Origin: Roseiarcus sp036513315
GTDB lineage: Bacteria; Pseudomonadota; Alphaproteobacteria; Rhizobiales; Beijerinckiaceae
Reading direction: 5' to 3'
Length of the DNA stretch: 64,000 bases
Assembly: GCA_036513315.1 (NCBI GenBank)
Contig: DATBZF010000033.1
Span: 1 to 64,000, forward strand
In this document: positions 17,330 through 25,590 of the stretch, one piece after another
Numbering within the stretch: position 1 is the first letter of the stretch
How the letters are laid out: the number at the start of each line of letters is the position of its first letter
Translations under genes and position numbers: made by a program
Notes under the pieces: generated by a model
Told to the model about the DNA's origin: nothing
Databases searched by the model: none
The model's input: the letters and a program-made list of their open reading frames with translations, nothing else

Positions 17330-18390
17330 TCAGGGACGACGAGCTGCAGGCGGCGGTCGAGGCGGGAATCATCGACGCCGATGCGCGCGACCGCCTCGTC
17401 GCTTTCGTCAATACGCGGGCGCCGGCGTCGCCGGATGCCGCGCCGCGGCCGAAGTTCGACGTATCCCATGTGCTTTGGTATGCCGGCGCGCTGATCATCA
17501 TCACCGCGATGGGCCTGTTCTCGACCGCCGCTTTCAGCGCGCTGGGCGGATTCGCCCTGACGGCGACCGCCGTCGCTTACGCCCTGGGCTTCGTTCTCCT
17601 CGGCCGGCGTCTCTGGCGCTCGCCAGAGCTGCGCGTGCCCGGCGGCCTGTGTATCGCCGTCGCCGTCTCGCTGGCGCCGCTGGCGATCTACGGCATCCAG
17701 GACGGCTTCAATTTGTGGAGCTTCAGCAAGCCCGGCTCCTACAAGGACTTCTTTCCCTATATCAACGGCAGTTGGATTTATATGGAGCTCGGCGCCATCG
17801 TCGCGGCGGGAATCGCGCTGCGCTTCTTTCCGTTCCCGTTCATCCTGCTGATCGCCGCCGTCGCGCTATGGTTCATGTCGATGGACATCGTGCGCTGGTT
17901 CGGCAGCGACGCCTTGGGCGATTGGGAATTGCGCCGCCGCGTCTCATTAGCCTTCGGCCTCCTGATGATCTTGGTCGCCTGGACGCTCGATCTCGTCCGC
18001 GCCCGCCAGGGCGATTTCGGCTTCTGGCTCCATCTGTTCGGCGCGATCACGCTGTGGTCGGCGCTGGCCTTTTCGGAATCGTCGACCGAATTCGGCAAGG
18101 CCGTCTTCTGCCTGATCAGCATCGGTTTCATCGCGCTCGGCCTGTTCCTCAACCGGCGGATCTATGCGGTGCTCGGCACGATCGGAATCGCCGGTTATCT
18201 TGGCTATCTCGCCGCCGACGTGTTCAAGGAAATTCTGTCGTTCACTTTCGCGCTTTCGGCCTTGGGCCTGGCGATCATTTTCCTCGGCATCGCGTTCCAG
18301 CGGCGCCAGCGACAAATCAATGCCGCGATCGAGAGGCATATGCCCACCGCGCTGCGCGCTTTGCGGCCGGCCCGCGCCTATGCGAACTGA
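17326..18390 (+). CDS. Polytopic membrane protein of unknown function inside the iol operon
   Basis: A 354-residue protein with a short soluble N-terminal segment (1-45, acidic helix beginning MIRDDELQAAVEAGIID) and about nine hydrophobic segments. The layout resembles DUF2157-type membrane proteins, but I do not recognise it firmly. Its start overlaps the iolC stop and iolD follows 37 bp later, so it is translated from the inositol mRNA. It lacks transporter signatures. A role in inositol uptake or sensing is speculation from context only. The C-terminal 30 residues are basic and cytoplasmic. Confidence 0.7.
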   Translation: MIRDDELQAAVEAGIIDADARDRLVAFVNTRAPASPDAAPRPKFDVSHVLWYAGALIIITAMGLFSTAAFSALGGFALTATAVAYALGFVLLGRRLWRSPELRVPGGLCIAVAVSLAPLAIYGIQDGFNLWSFSKPGSYKDFFPYINGSWIYMELGAIVAAGIALRFFPFPFILLIAAVALWFMSMDIVRWFGSDALGDWELRRRVSLAFGLLMILVAWTLDLVRARQGDFGFWLHLFGAITLWSALAFSESSTEFGKAVFCLISIGFIALGLFLNRRIYAVLGTIGIAGYLGYLAADVFKEILSFTFALSALGLAIIFLGIAFQRRQRQINAAIERHMPTALRALRPARAYAN

Positions 18391-18427
18391 ATTCGACGCG
18401 GATCATCATCGAACGGGAGTCGACGCC

Positions 18428-20275
18428 ATGAAAACGATCCGTGTGACCGCCGCGCAAGCGACGGTTCGCTTCCTCGCGCAGCAGATGACCGAAGTCGACG
18501 GCAGAAGGGTCCAGTTGTTCGGCGGCGCCTTCGCCATTTTCGGGCACGGTAATGTCGCCGGTCTCGGCGAGGCGCTTTACGCGGCGCGCGACAGCCTGCC
18601 GACCTTTCGGGCGCATAACGAACAGGCGATGGGCCTGGCGGCGGTCGCCTACGCCAAGGCGTCGCGGCGGCGGCGCATGATGGTCTGCACCAGTTCGATC
18701 GGGCCGGGCGCGACCAATATGGTCACCGCCGCCGCCGTCGCCTCGGTCAATCGCCTGCCGGTGCTGTTTCTGCCCGGCGATATTTTCGCCAATCGCCGGC
18801 CCGATCCCGTCCTCCAGCAGATCGAGGATTTCGGCGACGGCACCGTCAGCGCCAATGATTGCTTCAAACCGGTCTCGCGCTATTTCGACCGCATCACCCG
18901 GCCCGAACAGATCGTGCCGGCGCTGACCCGCGCGATCGCGGTGCTGACTGATCCGGCCGAATGCGGCCCCGTCACCCTCGCCTTCTGCCAGGACGTGCAG
19001 GCGGAGGCCTATGACTATCCCGAGAGCTTCTTCGAGGAGCGCCTGCACCGTCCGCGCCGACAGGGACCGGATGCGCAGGAATTGAAGGAGGCGGTCGCCG
19101 CTTTGCGCGCGGCGAAAAGGCCTTTCGTCATATCGGGCGGCGGCGTCCTCTATTCCGACGCCGAAAAGGAATTGCTCGCTTTCTGCCAGAAGCGCGCGAT
19201 ACCGATGACCGAAACCCAGGCCGGCAAATCGGCGATTCCCGCCGATCATGAATTATCGCTCGGCGCGATCGGCGTCACGGGCACCGGCGCCGCCGACAAG
19301 CTCGCCGAGGAAGCCGACGTGATCCTTGCAGTGGGCACGCGCCTTGCCGATTTCACCACCGGCTCCTGGGCTCTGTTCCAGAATCCGGCGCGTCGCTTCA
19401 TCGGCCTCAACGTGCAGCCGTTCGATGCGACCAAGCATCGCGCTCTTCCCCTGGTCGCCGACGCCCGCGCCGGCCTCGCCGCACTCGATGCAGCGCTCGG
19501 CGACTGGAAGGCGCCGGAGGCGTGGCGCCAATCGGCGATCGTCGCCAAGGGCGAATGGATGAAGACCGCCGCGCGCTACATCGCGCCGACCAATCTCGAA
19601 CTGCCCTCCGACGCGCAAGTGCTCGGCGCCTTGCAGAGAGCAGGCGCGCCCTCCGACATCGTCGTCTGCGCGGCGGGCGGCCTGCCGGGCGAATTGCACA
19701 AACATTGGCAGGCCGGCGCGCCGCTCGGCTATCACGTGGAATATGGCTATTCCTGCATGGGCTATGAGATCGCCGGCGCGCTCGGCGTCAAAATGGCGCA
19801 GCCGGATCGCGAAGTGATCGTCGCGATGGGCGACGGCTCCTATCTGATGATGAACTCCGAAATCGCCACTTCGGTGATGCTGGGCCTGAAGCTGATCATC
19901 GTCGTCAACGACAATCGCGGCTTTGCCTGTATCAATCGCCTGCAGCGCGCGACGGGCGGCGAGTCCTTCAACAATCTCCTGCGGGACGCACGCCATGAGG
20001 TTCTGCCCGCCGTCGATTTTGTCGCCCATGCGCGCAGCCTCGGGGCGGAAGCGACGAAAGTGAAATCGATCGACGAGCTCGAGACGGCTTTCGCCAAGGC
20101 GCGCAAAGCCAAGGCGACCCAGGTGATCGTCATCGACACCGACCCGATGGCGATTACCGACGCCGGCGGCGCCTGGTGGGATGTCGCGGTGCCGGAAGTC
20201 TCGGCTCGGGAGACGGTGGTCGCTGCGCGCGGCATTTATGAAAAGGCGCTCGCCGCCCAGCGCGTTGGAGACTGA
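18428..20275 (+). CDS. iolD: 3D-(3,5/4)-trihydroxycyclohexane-1,2-dione hydrolase
   Basis: A ThDP-dependent enzyme (615 residues) that opens the ring of the diketo-inositol intermediate. The N-terminal PYR domain has the catalytic Glu region in FRAHNEQAMGLAAVAYAK. The central domain follows, and the C-terminal PP domain has the ThDP/Mg motif GDGSYLMMNSEIATS with NDNRGFACIN about 30 residues later. The start is the ATG at 18428 with GGGAGT upstream; the frame is open earlier but inside the previous gene. iolE begins one base after its stop. Confidence 0.94.
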   Translation: MKTIRVTAAQATVRFLAQQMTEVDGRRVQLFGGAFAIFGHGNVAGLGEALYAARDSLPTFRAHNEQAMGLAAVAYAKASRRRRMMVCTSSIGPGATNMVTAAAVASVNRLPVLFLPGDIFANRRPDPVLQQIEDFGDGTVSANDCFKPVSRYFDRITRPEQIVPALTRAIAVLTDPAECGPVTLAFCQDVQAEAYDYPESFFEERLHRPRRQGPDAQELKEAVAALRAAKRPFVISGGGVLYSDAEKELLAFCQKRAIPMTETQAGKSAIPADHELSLGAIGVTGTGAADKLAEEADVILAVGTRLADFTTGSWALFQNPARRFIGLNVQPFDATKHRALPLVADARAGLAALDAALGDWKAPEAWRQSAIVAKGEWMKTAARYIAPTNLELPSDAQVLGALQRAGAPSDIVVCAAGGLPGELHKHWQAGAPLGYHVEYGYSCMGYEIAGALGVKMAQPDREVIVAMGDGSYLMMNSEIATSVMLGLKLIIVVNDNRGFACINRLQRATGGESFNNLLRDARHEVLPAVDFVAHARSLGAEATKVKSIDELETAFAKARKAKATQVIVIDTDPMAITDAGGAWWDVAVPEVSARETVVAARGIYEKALAAQRVGD

Positions 20276-20276
20276 A

Positions 20277-21176
20277 ATGACGATCCGCTTAGGCGCCAAT
20301 CCGATCGGCTGGTCGAACGACGATCTTCAAGAGATCGGCGGCGCGACCCCGCTCGAGACCTGCCTGGCCGAAGCCAAAGAGGCGGGTTTCGAGGGCATGG
20401 AGCTCGGCAATAAATTTCCCCGCCAGGCGACCCGGCTGAAGGCGGCGCTGGCGCCCTACGGGCTGGCGTGCGTCGGCGGCTGGCGCTCGATCGAATTGCT
20501 CCGGCGTTCGGCGCGCGAGGAATTCGACCTCGCCAAACCACATCGTGATCTCCTCCGGGCGATGGGCACGGATGTGTTCATCGTCGCCGAGACGTCGAAC
20601 GCCATCCATGGCGATCGCTCAAAGCCGCTGTCGCAGCGCCCGCACCTGCCGGCGGGCGGCTGGAAGGCCTATGGCGAGAAGATCACCGAACTCGCCGAGC
20701 TTCTCGTCGAGGAGGGGCTGAACCTCTGCTACCACCATCATATGGGCACAATCGTTCAGTCGGAGGCCGACATCCAGGCCTTCATGGCCAATACCAGCCC
20801 GCCGGTCCATCTGCTGCTCGACACCGGCCATGCGACCTGGGGCGGCGCCGACCCCGCCGCGCTGGCGCGCCGCTATCGCACCCGCATCAGCCACGTCCAT
20901 TGCAAGGACGTGCGCGAAGCGAAGATCGAAGAGGCGCGCGCCGGCGACTGGAGCTTCCTCGATTCGATCCTCGGCAGGGGCGCCGAACTCGGCGTCTATA
21001 CCGTGCCCGGCGACGGCGTCGTCGATTACGTCGCCGTGTTCAGAGAATTGCGCGGCTATTCCGGCTGGGTCGTGCTCGAAGCGGAGCAGGACCCGGAAAA
21101 GGCGCCGGCGCTGCCTTATGCGAAGAAGGGCGTCGCGCATTTGAGGGCGGCGTTCGGGGAGAGCGGACTGGTTTAG
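20277..21176 (+). CDS. iolE: Inosose dehydratase
   Basis: IolE dehydrates scyllo-inosose to the diketone substrate of IolD. The 299-residue TIM-barrel opens MTIRLGANPIGWSNDDLQE, typical of IolE. Metal and active-site signatures are seen in LCYHHHMGTIVQ, LLLDTGHATWGGADP, HVHCKDVR and VPGDGVVDYVAVF. The ATG lies one base beyond the iolD stop. The rightward operon continues to iolB only after the brnTA insertion. Confidence 0.94.
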   Translation: MTIRLGANPIGWSNDDLQEIGGATPLETCLAEAKEAGFEGMELGNKFPRQATRLKAALAPYGLACVGGWRSIELLRRSAREEFDLAKPHRDLLRAMGTDVFIVAETSNAIHGDRSKPLSQRPHLPAGGWKAYGEKITELAELLVEEGLNLCYHHHMGTIVQSEADIQAFMANTSPPVHLLLDTGHATWGGADPAALARRYRTRISHVHCKDVREAKIEEARAGDWSFLDSILGRGAELGVYTVPGDGVVDYVAVFRELRGYSGWVVLEAEQDPEKAPALPYAKKGVAHLRAAFGESGLV

Positions 21177-21216
21177 ATGCGCGTTGGCGGTCCGCCGCCT
21201 TTCGACCTCGCCGGGC

Positions 21217-21245
21217 TTGAGATTGTGTACACAAAAGTGTATATA
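21217..21245 (+). promoter_or_regulatory. brnTA promoter with palindromic operator in the spacer
   Basis: TTGAGA (21217-21222), 17 bp, TATATA (21240-21245) forms a good sigma70-type promoter. The spacer contains a perfect 12-bp palindrome, TTGTGTACACAA (21223-21234), where the ribbon-helix-helix antitoxin BrnA is expected to autorepress. It lies 20 bp before the brnT ATG, so the module has its own promoter independent of the iol operon. Confidence 0.6.
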
Positions 21246-21264
21246 GCGGAAACCAGCGTCTTTG

Positions 21265-21551
21265 ATGAACGAGCTTGAATTTGAATGGGACGAGGACAAA
21301 GCCGCCGCCAATCTGACCAAACACGGCGTGTCGTTCCTTAGGCCGCGGAGGCCTTCGCCAATGAGATGATCGAGAAAATTGCCGATCGCGAAGACTATGG
21401 CGAAGTTCGTTTCATCGCTCTGGGTCGTGTCGATTTCGACGTGTATCGCGTGGTTTACACATGGCGGAACGAGAGCCTTGTCAGGAACATCAGCGCACAG
21501 AAGGCAAGCAGACATGAGCGGGAGCTCTACTACCGTGAAACGCTCGCTTAG
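21265..21551 (+). pseudogene. brnT: BrnT toxin gene, frameshifted
   Basis: BrnT is a RelE-fold ribonuclease toxin. The ATG at 21265 gives MNELEFEWDEDKAAANLTKH, a textbook BrnT N-terminus, but after 25 residues the frame runs into a stop at about 21369. The rest of BrnT continues in another frame: after inserting one base between 21339 and 21340, EAAEAFANEMIEKI...RVVYTWRNESLVRNISAQKASRHERE follows to 21551, giving about 95 residues, the family length. A single missing G therefore inactivates the toxin unless it is a sequencing error. It overlaps brnA by 38 bp, as is common for the pair. Confidence 0.8.
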
Positions 21552-21795
21552 CGAGATCCGCGCGATGCGCGCGCGCGGCGAGGATCAGACTCGCGCTGAC
21601 GCGCCGGCGGCCGAATCGTTGGGCGAAGATTTTTGGAAGAACGCGCGCGTTGTCATGCCGCGCGGCAAAACATCGGTTCATTTGCGCCTCGACACCGATA
21701 TCGTCGAATGGTTCAAGAAGAGCGGCAAGGGCCATCTCACCCGCATGAATGCCGTCCTGCGCGCCTATGTTGAAGCGCACAAGAAGGCTTCCTAG
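21514..21795 (+). CDS. brnA: BrnA antitoxin
   Basis: The 93-residue protein neutralises BrnT and autorepresses the operon through its ribbon-helix-helix. DFWKNARVVMPRGKTSVHLRLDTDIVEWF spans about 38-68, with the LRLDTDIVEWFKKSGKGH core typical of BrnA. The start at the ATG at 21514 overlaps the end of the toxin frame. It is intact although its toxin is frameshifted. The module sits between iolE and iolB, in the operon direction. Confidence 0.85.
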   Translation: MSGSSTTVKRSLSEIRAMRARGEDQTRADAPAAESLGEDFWKNARVVMPRGKTSVHLRLDTDIVEWFKKSGKGHLTRMNAVLRAYVEAHKKAS

Positions 21796-21847
21796 GCGAA
21801 ATGCAAATGCTCGCGGCAAGTCGCGAGAACAATGGGAGAAACGGTCC

Positions 21848-22648
21848 ATGCCGCGCTCTAAGCTGCTCGTTCGTCCGCGCAAATCCGCCAACGGCATCGT
21901 GCAACGGATCACCCCGAAAAGCGCGGGCTGGACCTATGTCGGCTTCGAGGCGCGCGATCTGGAGAAAGGCGCGCGCGTCGCGCTGAAGAGCGGCGGAACA
22001 GAAGTCTGCGTCGTCGTGCAATCGGGCAAAGCGCGGGTGACGACGAAGGACTTCGATTCCGGCGCGATCGGCGAGCGCGCCAATGTGTTCGAAGGCCTGC
22101 CGTGGTCGGTCTATCTTTCCGCCCATAGCGCCTATTCCATCGAGGCCGTGACGAAATGCGAAGTCGCGATCTGTTCGGCGCCGGGGACGGGGAAACTGCC
22201 GCCGCGCGTCATCGCGCCCAGCGATGTCGAGACGCTGACGCGCGGCAAGGGTTCGAACACCAGGCATGTGCGCAACATCCTTTCCGAGACCGCCAGCGCC
22301 GAAAGCCTGCTCGTCGTCGAAGTGATTACGCCGGGCGGCAATTGGTCGAGCTATCCCCCGCACAAGCACGACCGCGATGCGCTGCCAGCCGAATCCTATC
22401 TCGAAGAGACCTATTATCATCGCCTGTCGCCGCCCAACGGCTTTGCGCTGCAGCGGGTCTATACGGACGACCGCTCGCTCGACGAGACGTTGGCGGTCGG
22501 CGACCGCGATGTGGTGCTGGTGCCGCGCGGCTATCATCCGGTCGGCGCGGCGCATGGCTATGATCTCTACTATCTCAATGTAATGGCCGGCCCGAAACGG
22601 ACCTGGCGCTTTCACAATGATCCCGCCCATGAATGGATGCTGAAATGA
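21848..22648 (+). CDS. iolB: 5-deoxy-glucuronate isomerase
   Basis: IolB converts 5-deoxyglucuronate to 5-dehydro-2-deoxygluconate, the IolC substrate. The 266-residue double cupin has metal-binding His/Glu in SYPPHKHDRDALPAESYLEETYYHR and QRVYTDDRSLDETLAV, with PRGYHPVGAAHGYDLYYLNVMAG near the C-terminus. The start is the ATG at 21848 with GGGAGAA upstream; the longer frame lies inside brnA. It is the last gene of the cluster; no iolA or inositol transporter is present here. Confidence 0.94.
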   Translation: MPRSKLLVRPRKSANGIVQRITPKSAGWTYVGFEARDLEKGARVALKSGGTEVCVVVQSGKARVTTKDFDSGAIGERANVFEGLPWSVYLSAHSAYSIEAVTKCEVAICSAPGTGKLPPRVIAPSDVETLTRGKGSNTRHVRNILSETASAESLLVVEVITPGGNWSSYPPHKHDRDALPAESYLEETYYHRLSPPNGFALQRVYTDDRSLDETLAVGDRDVVLVPRGYHPVGAAHGYDLYYLNVMAGPKRTWRFHNDPAHEWMLK

Positions 22649-22662
22649 GCGACGCGCTCATC

Positions 22663-23664
22663 TCACAGCCCCGGACTGCATGAGCGAACGATGCGCGAAT
22701 ATTGCTCCCGCTCGCCATCGTCCAGCCGGTCGCGGGCGAGGGCGCGCGACAGGCCGGCGTCCTGCAATCCCTTGACGACACAGGCGCAGGCGGGGGCACA
22801 GAGGTCTGGCGCGCCGCCGCCTTCGATGCACTCGCGCTGACAGACTTTGCTGAATTCCGCCGTCGCCCAGCGCGCCTCGGCGCCGGTCAGGCTGGCGGCC
22901 GCAAAGAGAATGGCGAACAACACCGGCTGATGGATCAGGTAGATCGCCAGGCTATGGCGCCCCGCCCAGGCGGCCCAACCGAAGACGCGCCAGTCGCCGC
23001 GGGCCGGGCGCCAGCGGGCGAGCGGCGAAGCGAGCAGGCGCCGGGCATTCAGCCGCGTCAGCGCAAGGCCGAGAAAGACGAAAGCCGCCCATGGCGCGAG
23101 CGGGCGCCAATCGAGCGTCTGCGGTAGGACCGTCCCAAGGCCGAGCCAAACGAGCGCCGGCGGATTGAACGCGGCGCTGGCGAGAAACCACGGCGCGGCG
23201 AGGACCATTGCGCTTAAAATCAGCGCGACCCATGCGGGCAGCGCGATGAGCGGCGCGGCCAGCAGGCTCGCCGCCGCGATGCAATGAAGAATGCCGAACA
23301 GGATCACTTCGTCCGGCGCGGAAAAATAGGTCGCCGCGCTGACGAGCGCCGCCGCGCCGCCGACGATGGCGAGCCGGCGCCAGAAGGCGGCGCGGCGCAG
23401 GCCGCCCGGATGGGCGAGCGCCAGCGACACGCCCGCCAGAAACAGAAACGTCGCGGCCACCGTATGCGAGAACAGCCGCATCGGCGGATTGGTCGGCAGG
23501 TCCGACGGCGCCAGATGAAAGTAGGCGAAATCCCAGCTCAGGTGATAGATCGCCATGCCGAGGAGAGCGGCGCCGCGCGCGGCGTCGATGGCGATGATGC
23601 GCGGGCCGGGCGCCGTATTGTCTTGCACTCTTGCGCCCCGCGCCGAATCTTCGCCGGGCGCCAT
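22663..23664 (-). CDS. DUF1624 (HGSNAT-like) integral membrane protein
   Basis: A 333-residue protein with about eight membrane segments. IIAIDAARGAALLGMAIYHLSWDFAYF near 18-44 is the signature of DUF1624, a family related to heparan-alpha-glucosaminide N-acetyltransferases and other acyltransferase-like membrane proteins; GRHSLAIYLIHQPVL is the matching C-terminal motif. A Cys-rich soluble tail (four Cys within 25 residues, near 275-300) follows. It is convergent with iolB. The start is uncertain: the ATG at 23664 is used, but the frame is open another 34 codons. Function unknown. Confidence 0.75.
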   Translation of the reverse strand: MAPGEDSARGARVQDNTAPGPRIIAIDAARGAALLGMAIYHLSWDFAYFHLAPSDLPTNPPMRLFSHTVAATFLFLAGVSLALAHPGGLRRAAFWRRLAIVGGAAALVSAATYFSAPDEVILFGILHCIAAASLLAAPLIALPAWVALILSAMVLAAPWFLASAAFNPPALVWLGLGTVLPQTLDWRPLAPWAAFVFLGLALTRLNARRLLASPLARWRPARGDWRVFGWAAWAGRHSLAIYLIHQPVLFAILFAAASLTGAEARWATAEFSKVCQRECIEGGGAPDLCAPACACVVKGLQDAGLSRALARDRLDDGEREQYSRIVRSCSPGL

Positions 23665-23837
23665 CTTAGCTGATCGTGGATGTGTCGCTATCCAGTAGAA
23701 TGAAGGAGGGCGGATTCCCTCTCGCGCATAATCGCCTCCATGCAAGCAATGAGCTGTTCGCCACAAGCGGCGTCCGTCTCAGATGCGTATGAACCCGAAC
23801 AAGGACGCCGCGCCGCGAAGCGCCGAGCAACCGTCGC

Positions 23838-24620
23838 TCACGCCGACATATGGGCGAAGACCCGATAGAGCTTAGCGAGAGCGCCGGTCGCTTGCGGGCC
23901 GCTTCGCGCATTCGCGCCCGACGCCGGATTGGCGATCGACGCGGCGCCGCGGCGGCTCAGGCGATAGAGGATCACGATGTGGATGAAGAAATAGCTGGGC
24001 ACCAGAAAGCCGGGAATCAGGATCCATGGCAACGTCGTCATGATCCCGCTGTCCGGCGGCCCGGCGAAAATCTGAATCGGTCCGGGCGCCGAAGTCGCGC
24101 CGAGGCCGATCGCGGCGACGAGATCAAGCATGCCGAGCCCGTTCCACACCAGCGCTAGCGTCCGCATCCGCGCGCCGAACCTGCTCATCGCCCAAGCGAG
24201 GGGCAGTGCGGCGACGCCGACAGAAATATCGCCCCAACCGGCAATCGGCGCGAAGGGCGCCGGCAGGCGATCGGCGGCGTAAAGCAGAACGAACGAGATG
24301 CCGAGGACGCGCGCGGCGTGGACCGCCTCCAAGGCCGGCAGCGGCATCGCCATCGCCGCGGCTTTGATCGAGGGAAACGAGAAGAAGGCGGCGCACATCG
24401 CCAGCACCGGCAGGATGACCGCCGCCGCCAGAGCCGGGGGCGGCCCGACGTTGAGCACAAGCGTCGCGCCGAGAAAGACGACGAGAACAAACCAGGCGGC
24501 GAGCGCCGCCGCCGCCTCGATCCGTCCCCTTGTCGTCGCCGCAAGCGTGAAAGCCAATGTCGCAATCATGATCGCGGCGCTGGCGGTAAGTTCTATCGTC
24601 GACAAAAGGTCAAAAGACAT
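23838..24620 (-). CDS. Unrecognised multi-pass membrane protein under MarR-type operator
   Basis: A 260-residue protein with about seven hydrophobic segments, starting MSFDLLSTIELTASAAIM. AGG AG (24631-24627) sits six bases before the ATG at 24620 but touches an earlier ATG at 24626, so the later start is preferred. No transporter or enzyme motif is recognised. It is transcribed with or just after the MarR gene, and a 14-bp palindrome identical in core to that before marR sits 26 bp upstream. Repression by the MarR protein is a strong inference. Confidence 0.7.
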   Translation of the reverse strand: MSFDLLSTIELTASAAIMIATLAFTLAATTRGRIEAAAALAAWFVLVVFLGATLVLNVGPPPALAAAVILPVLAMCAAFFSFPSIKAAAMAMPLPALEAVHAARVLGISFVLLYAADRLPAPFAPIAGWGDISVGVAALPLAWAMSRFGARMRTLALVWNGLGMLDLVAAIGLGATSAPGPIQIFAGPPDSGIMTTLPWILIPGFLVPSYFFIHIVILYRLSRRGAASIANPASGANARSGPQATGALAKLYRVFAHMSA

Positions 24621-24645
24621 GTCCATCTCCTAGGTCGATCTTATA

Positions 24646-24659
24646 AGTGTATATACACT
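24646..24659 (-). promoter_or_regulatory. Palindromic operator AGTGTATATACACT before the membrane-protein gene
   Basis: A perfect 14-bp palindrome, 26 bp before the membrane-protein start and 24 bp after the marR stop. On the minus strand TATAAG, a likely -10, follows it. The 12-bp core GTGTATATACAC recurs exactly at 25095-25106 in the marR promoter. Confidence 0.7.
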
Positions 24660-24683
24660 CTTCTGAGCAAAACATTGCGAGCG

Positions 24684-25085
24684 TTAGACCGGCAAATTGA
24701 ACGTCGCGGCGACGCCGCCCGCGCTCTCCTGAGCCTTCTTCCAGAGGGGAAAGGCGCCGCGCGCCTTCGCTTCGCCTTTCGCCGTGATCGCGATTTTGCG
24801 GACGCGGCCATCCTTCTGCGCGCGCGATTCGACCAGCCCGTCGCGCAAGAGAGATTTGAGATTGCGCGTGAGGGTCGTCCGTTCGAGGCTGAGAAAGGCG
24901 GCCAAAGGGGTCATCGGCATCGGACCGGTCTGCACAAGCGTCGCCAGAAGGGTGAACTGGGTGGTGCGTAGCCCCGAATCGCGCAAGGCTTCGTCGTAAT
25001 GATGGGTGATCGTCCGGCTGGCGCGACGGATCGCTGTACATGCACAGGCGCGGCAGGCGGCGAAATCGATCGGGTCGGCGGTCAT
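24684..25085 (-). CDS. MarR-family transcriptional regulator
   Basis: A winged-helix dimeric regulator of 133 residues. The helical N-terminus contains CRACACTAIRRASRTITHHYDEAL; the DNA-binding domain spans about 40-105 with FTLLATLVQ, MTPLAAFLSLERTTLTRNLKSLLRDGLVES and the wing QKDGRVRKIAIT. The Cys-rich CRACAC near 14-19 is suggestive of redox or metal sensing, but that is inference. The ATG at 25085 lies only a few bases after the predicted transcription start, with no ribosome site, so the message may be leaderless. It likely represses itself and the adjacent membrane protein. Confidence 0.85.
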   Translation of the reverse strand: MTADPIDFAACRACACTAIRRASRTITHHYDEALRDSGLRTTQFTLLATLVQTGPMPMTPLAAFLSLERTTLTRNLKSLLRDGLVESRAQKDGRVRKIAITAKGEAKARGAFPLWKKAQESAGGVAATFNLPV

Positions 25086-25094
25086 GCAGCGTGT

Positions 25095-25124
25095 GTGTAT
25101 ATACACCTAGTCCGCGACTGTCAA
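25095..25124 (-). promoter_or_regulatory. marR promoter with palindromic operator over the -10
   Basis: On the minus strand TTGACA (25124-25119), 17 bp, TATACA (25101-25096) is a near-consensus sigma70 promoter. The -10 lies inside the perfect palindrome GTGTATATACAC (25095-25106), so a repressor bound there would block polymerase directly. The predicted start is about 5 bases before the marR ATG. Confidence 0.7.
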
Positions 25125-25590
25125 CGGGCGCTGGCGCCATGTGCGGGCGGCGTCGACAAAGGACCAAAGACGATTGTGAAAGAAATCAATTGGCTGAAAC
25201 TGCCGGGCCGGCGAGCCGCCGCCTGCATTCACCAAAGCTCCGGCAGCGCGTTCGCATCAGTCGACACTGACGAGCGCTTGCAGGTCGACCTCGACGATCT
25301 CGCCGTCGTGCGGTCTTTCAAGACCAAGTCCGAACCGGATTGTTGCTTTGCGCTGGATGGAACGCGCGCGGCCGGCGCCCGCTAAGCGAGCGCGCGTTGG
25401 CGACAGGTGGAATCATTTGACGGCCGGACTGAGAACGCTCAGAAGGATTGAGATCGCGCTCCTCCGGATCTCCGACGTCATGGACGGCGCCTATGGCGCG
25501 CGTCTAAGGCCTGCGAGGCGCTTCGTCGCCACCTGCCGTTCTCGCTCCACAGTGTCGATGAATACTTCAAACCTAGGAAGAGGTAAGCAA
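25125..25590. other. Intergenic region marR / PIG-L gene
   Basis: About 465 bp between divergent genes without a convincing gene. A frame at 25493-25588 would give a 31-residue peptide ending HSVDEYFKPRKR, which looks like the C-terminal scrap of a lost gene. Another frame around 25180-25380 has no ribosome site or family resemblance. The PIG-L promoter must lie here but no clear -35/-10 was identified. Confidence 0.4.
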
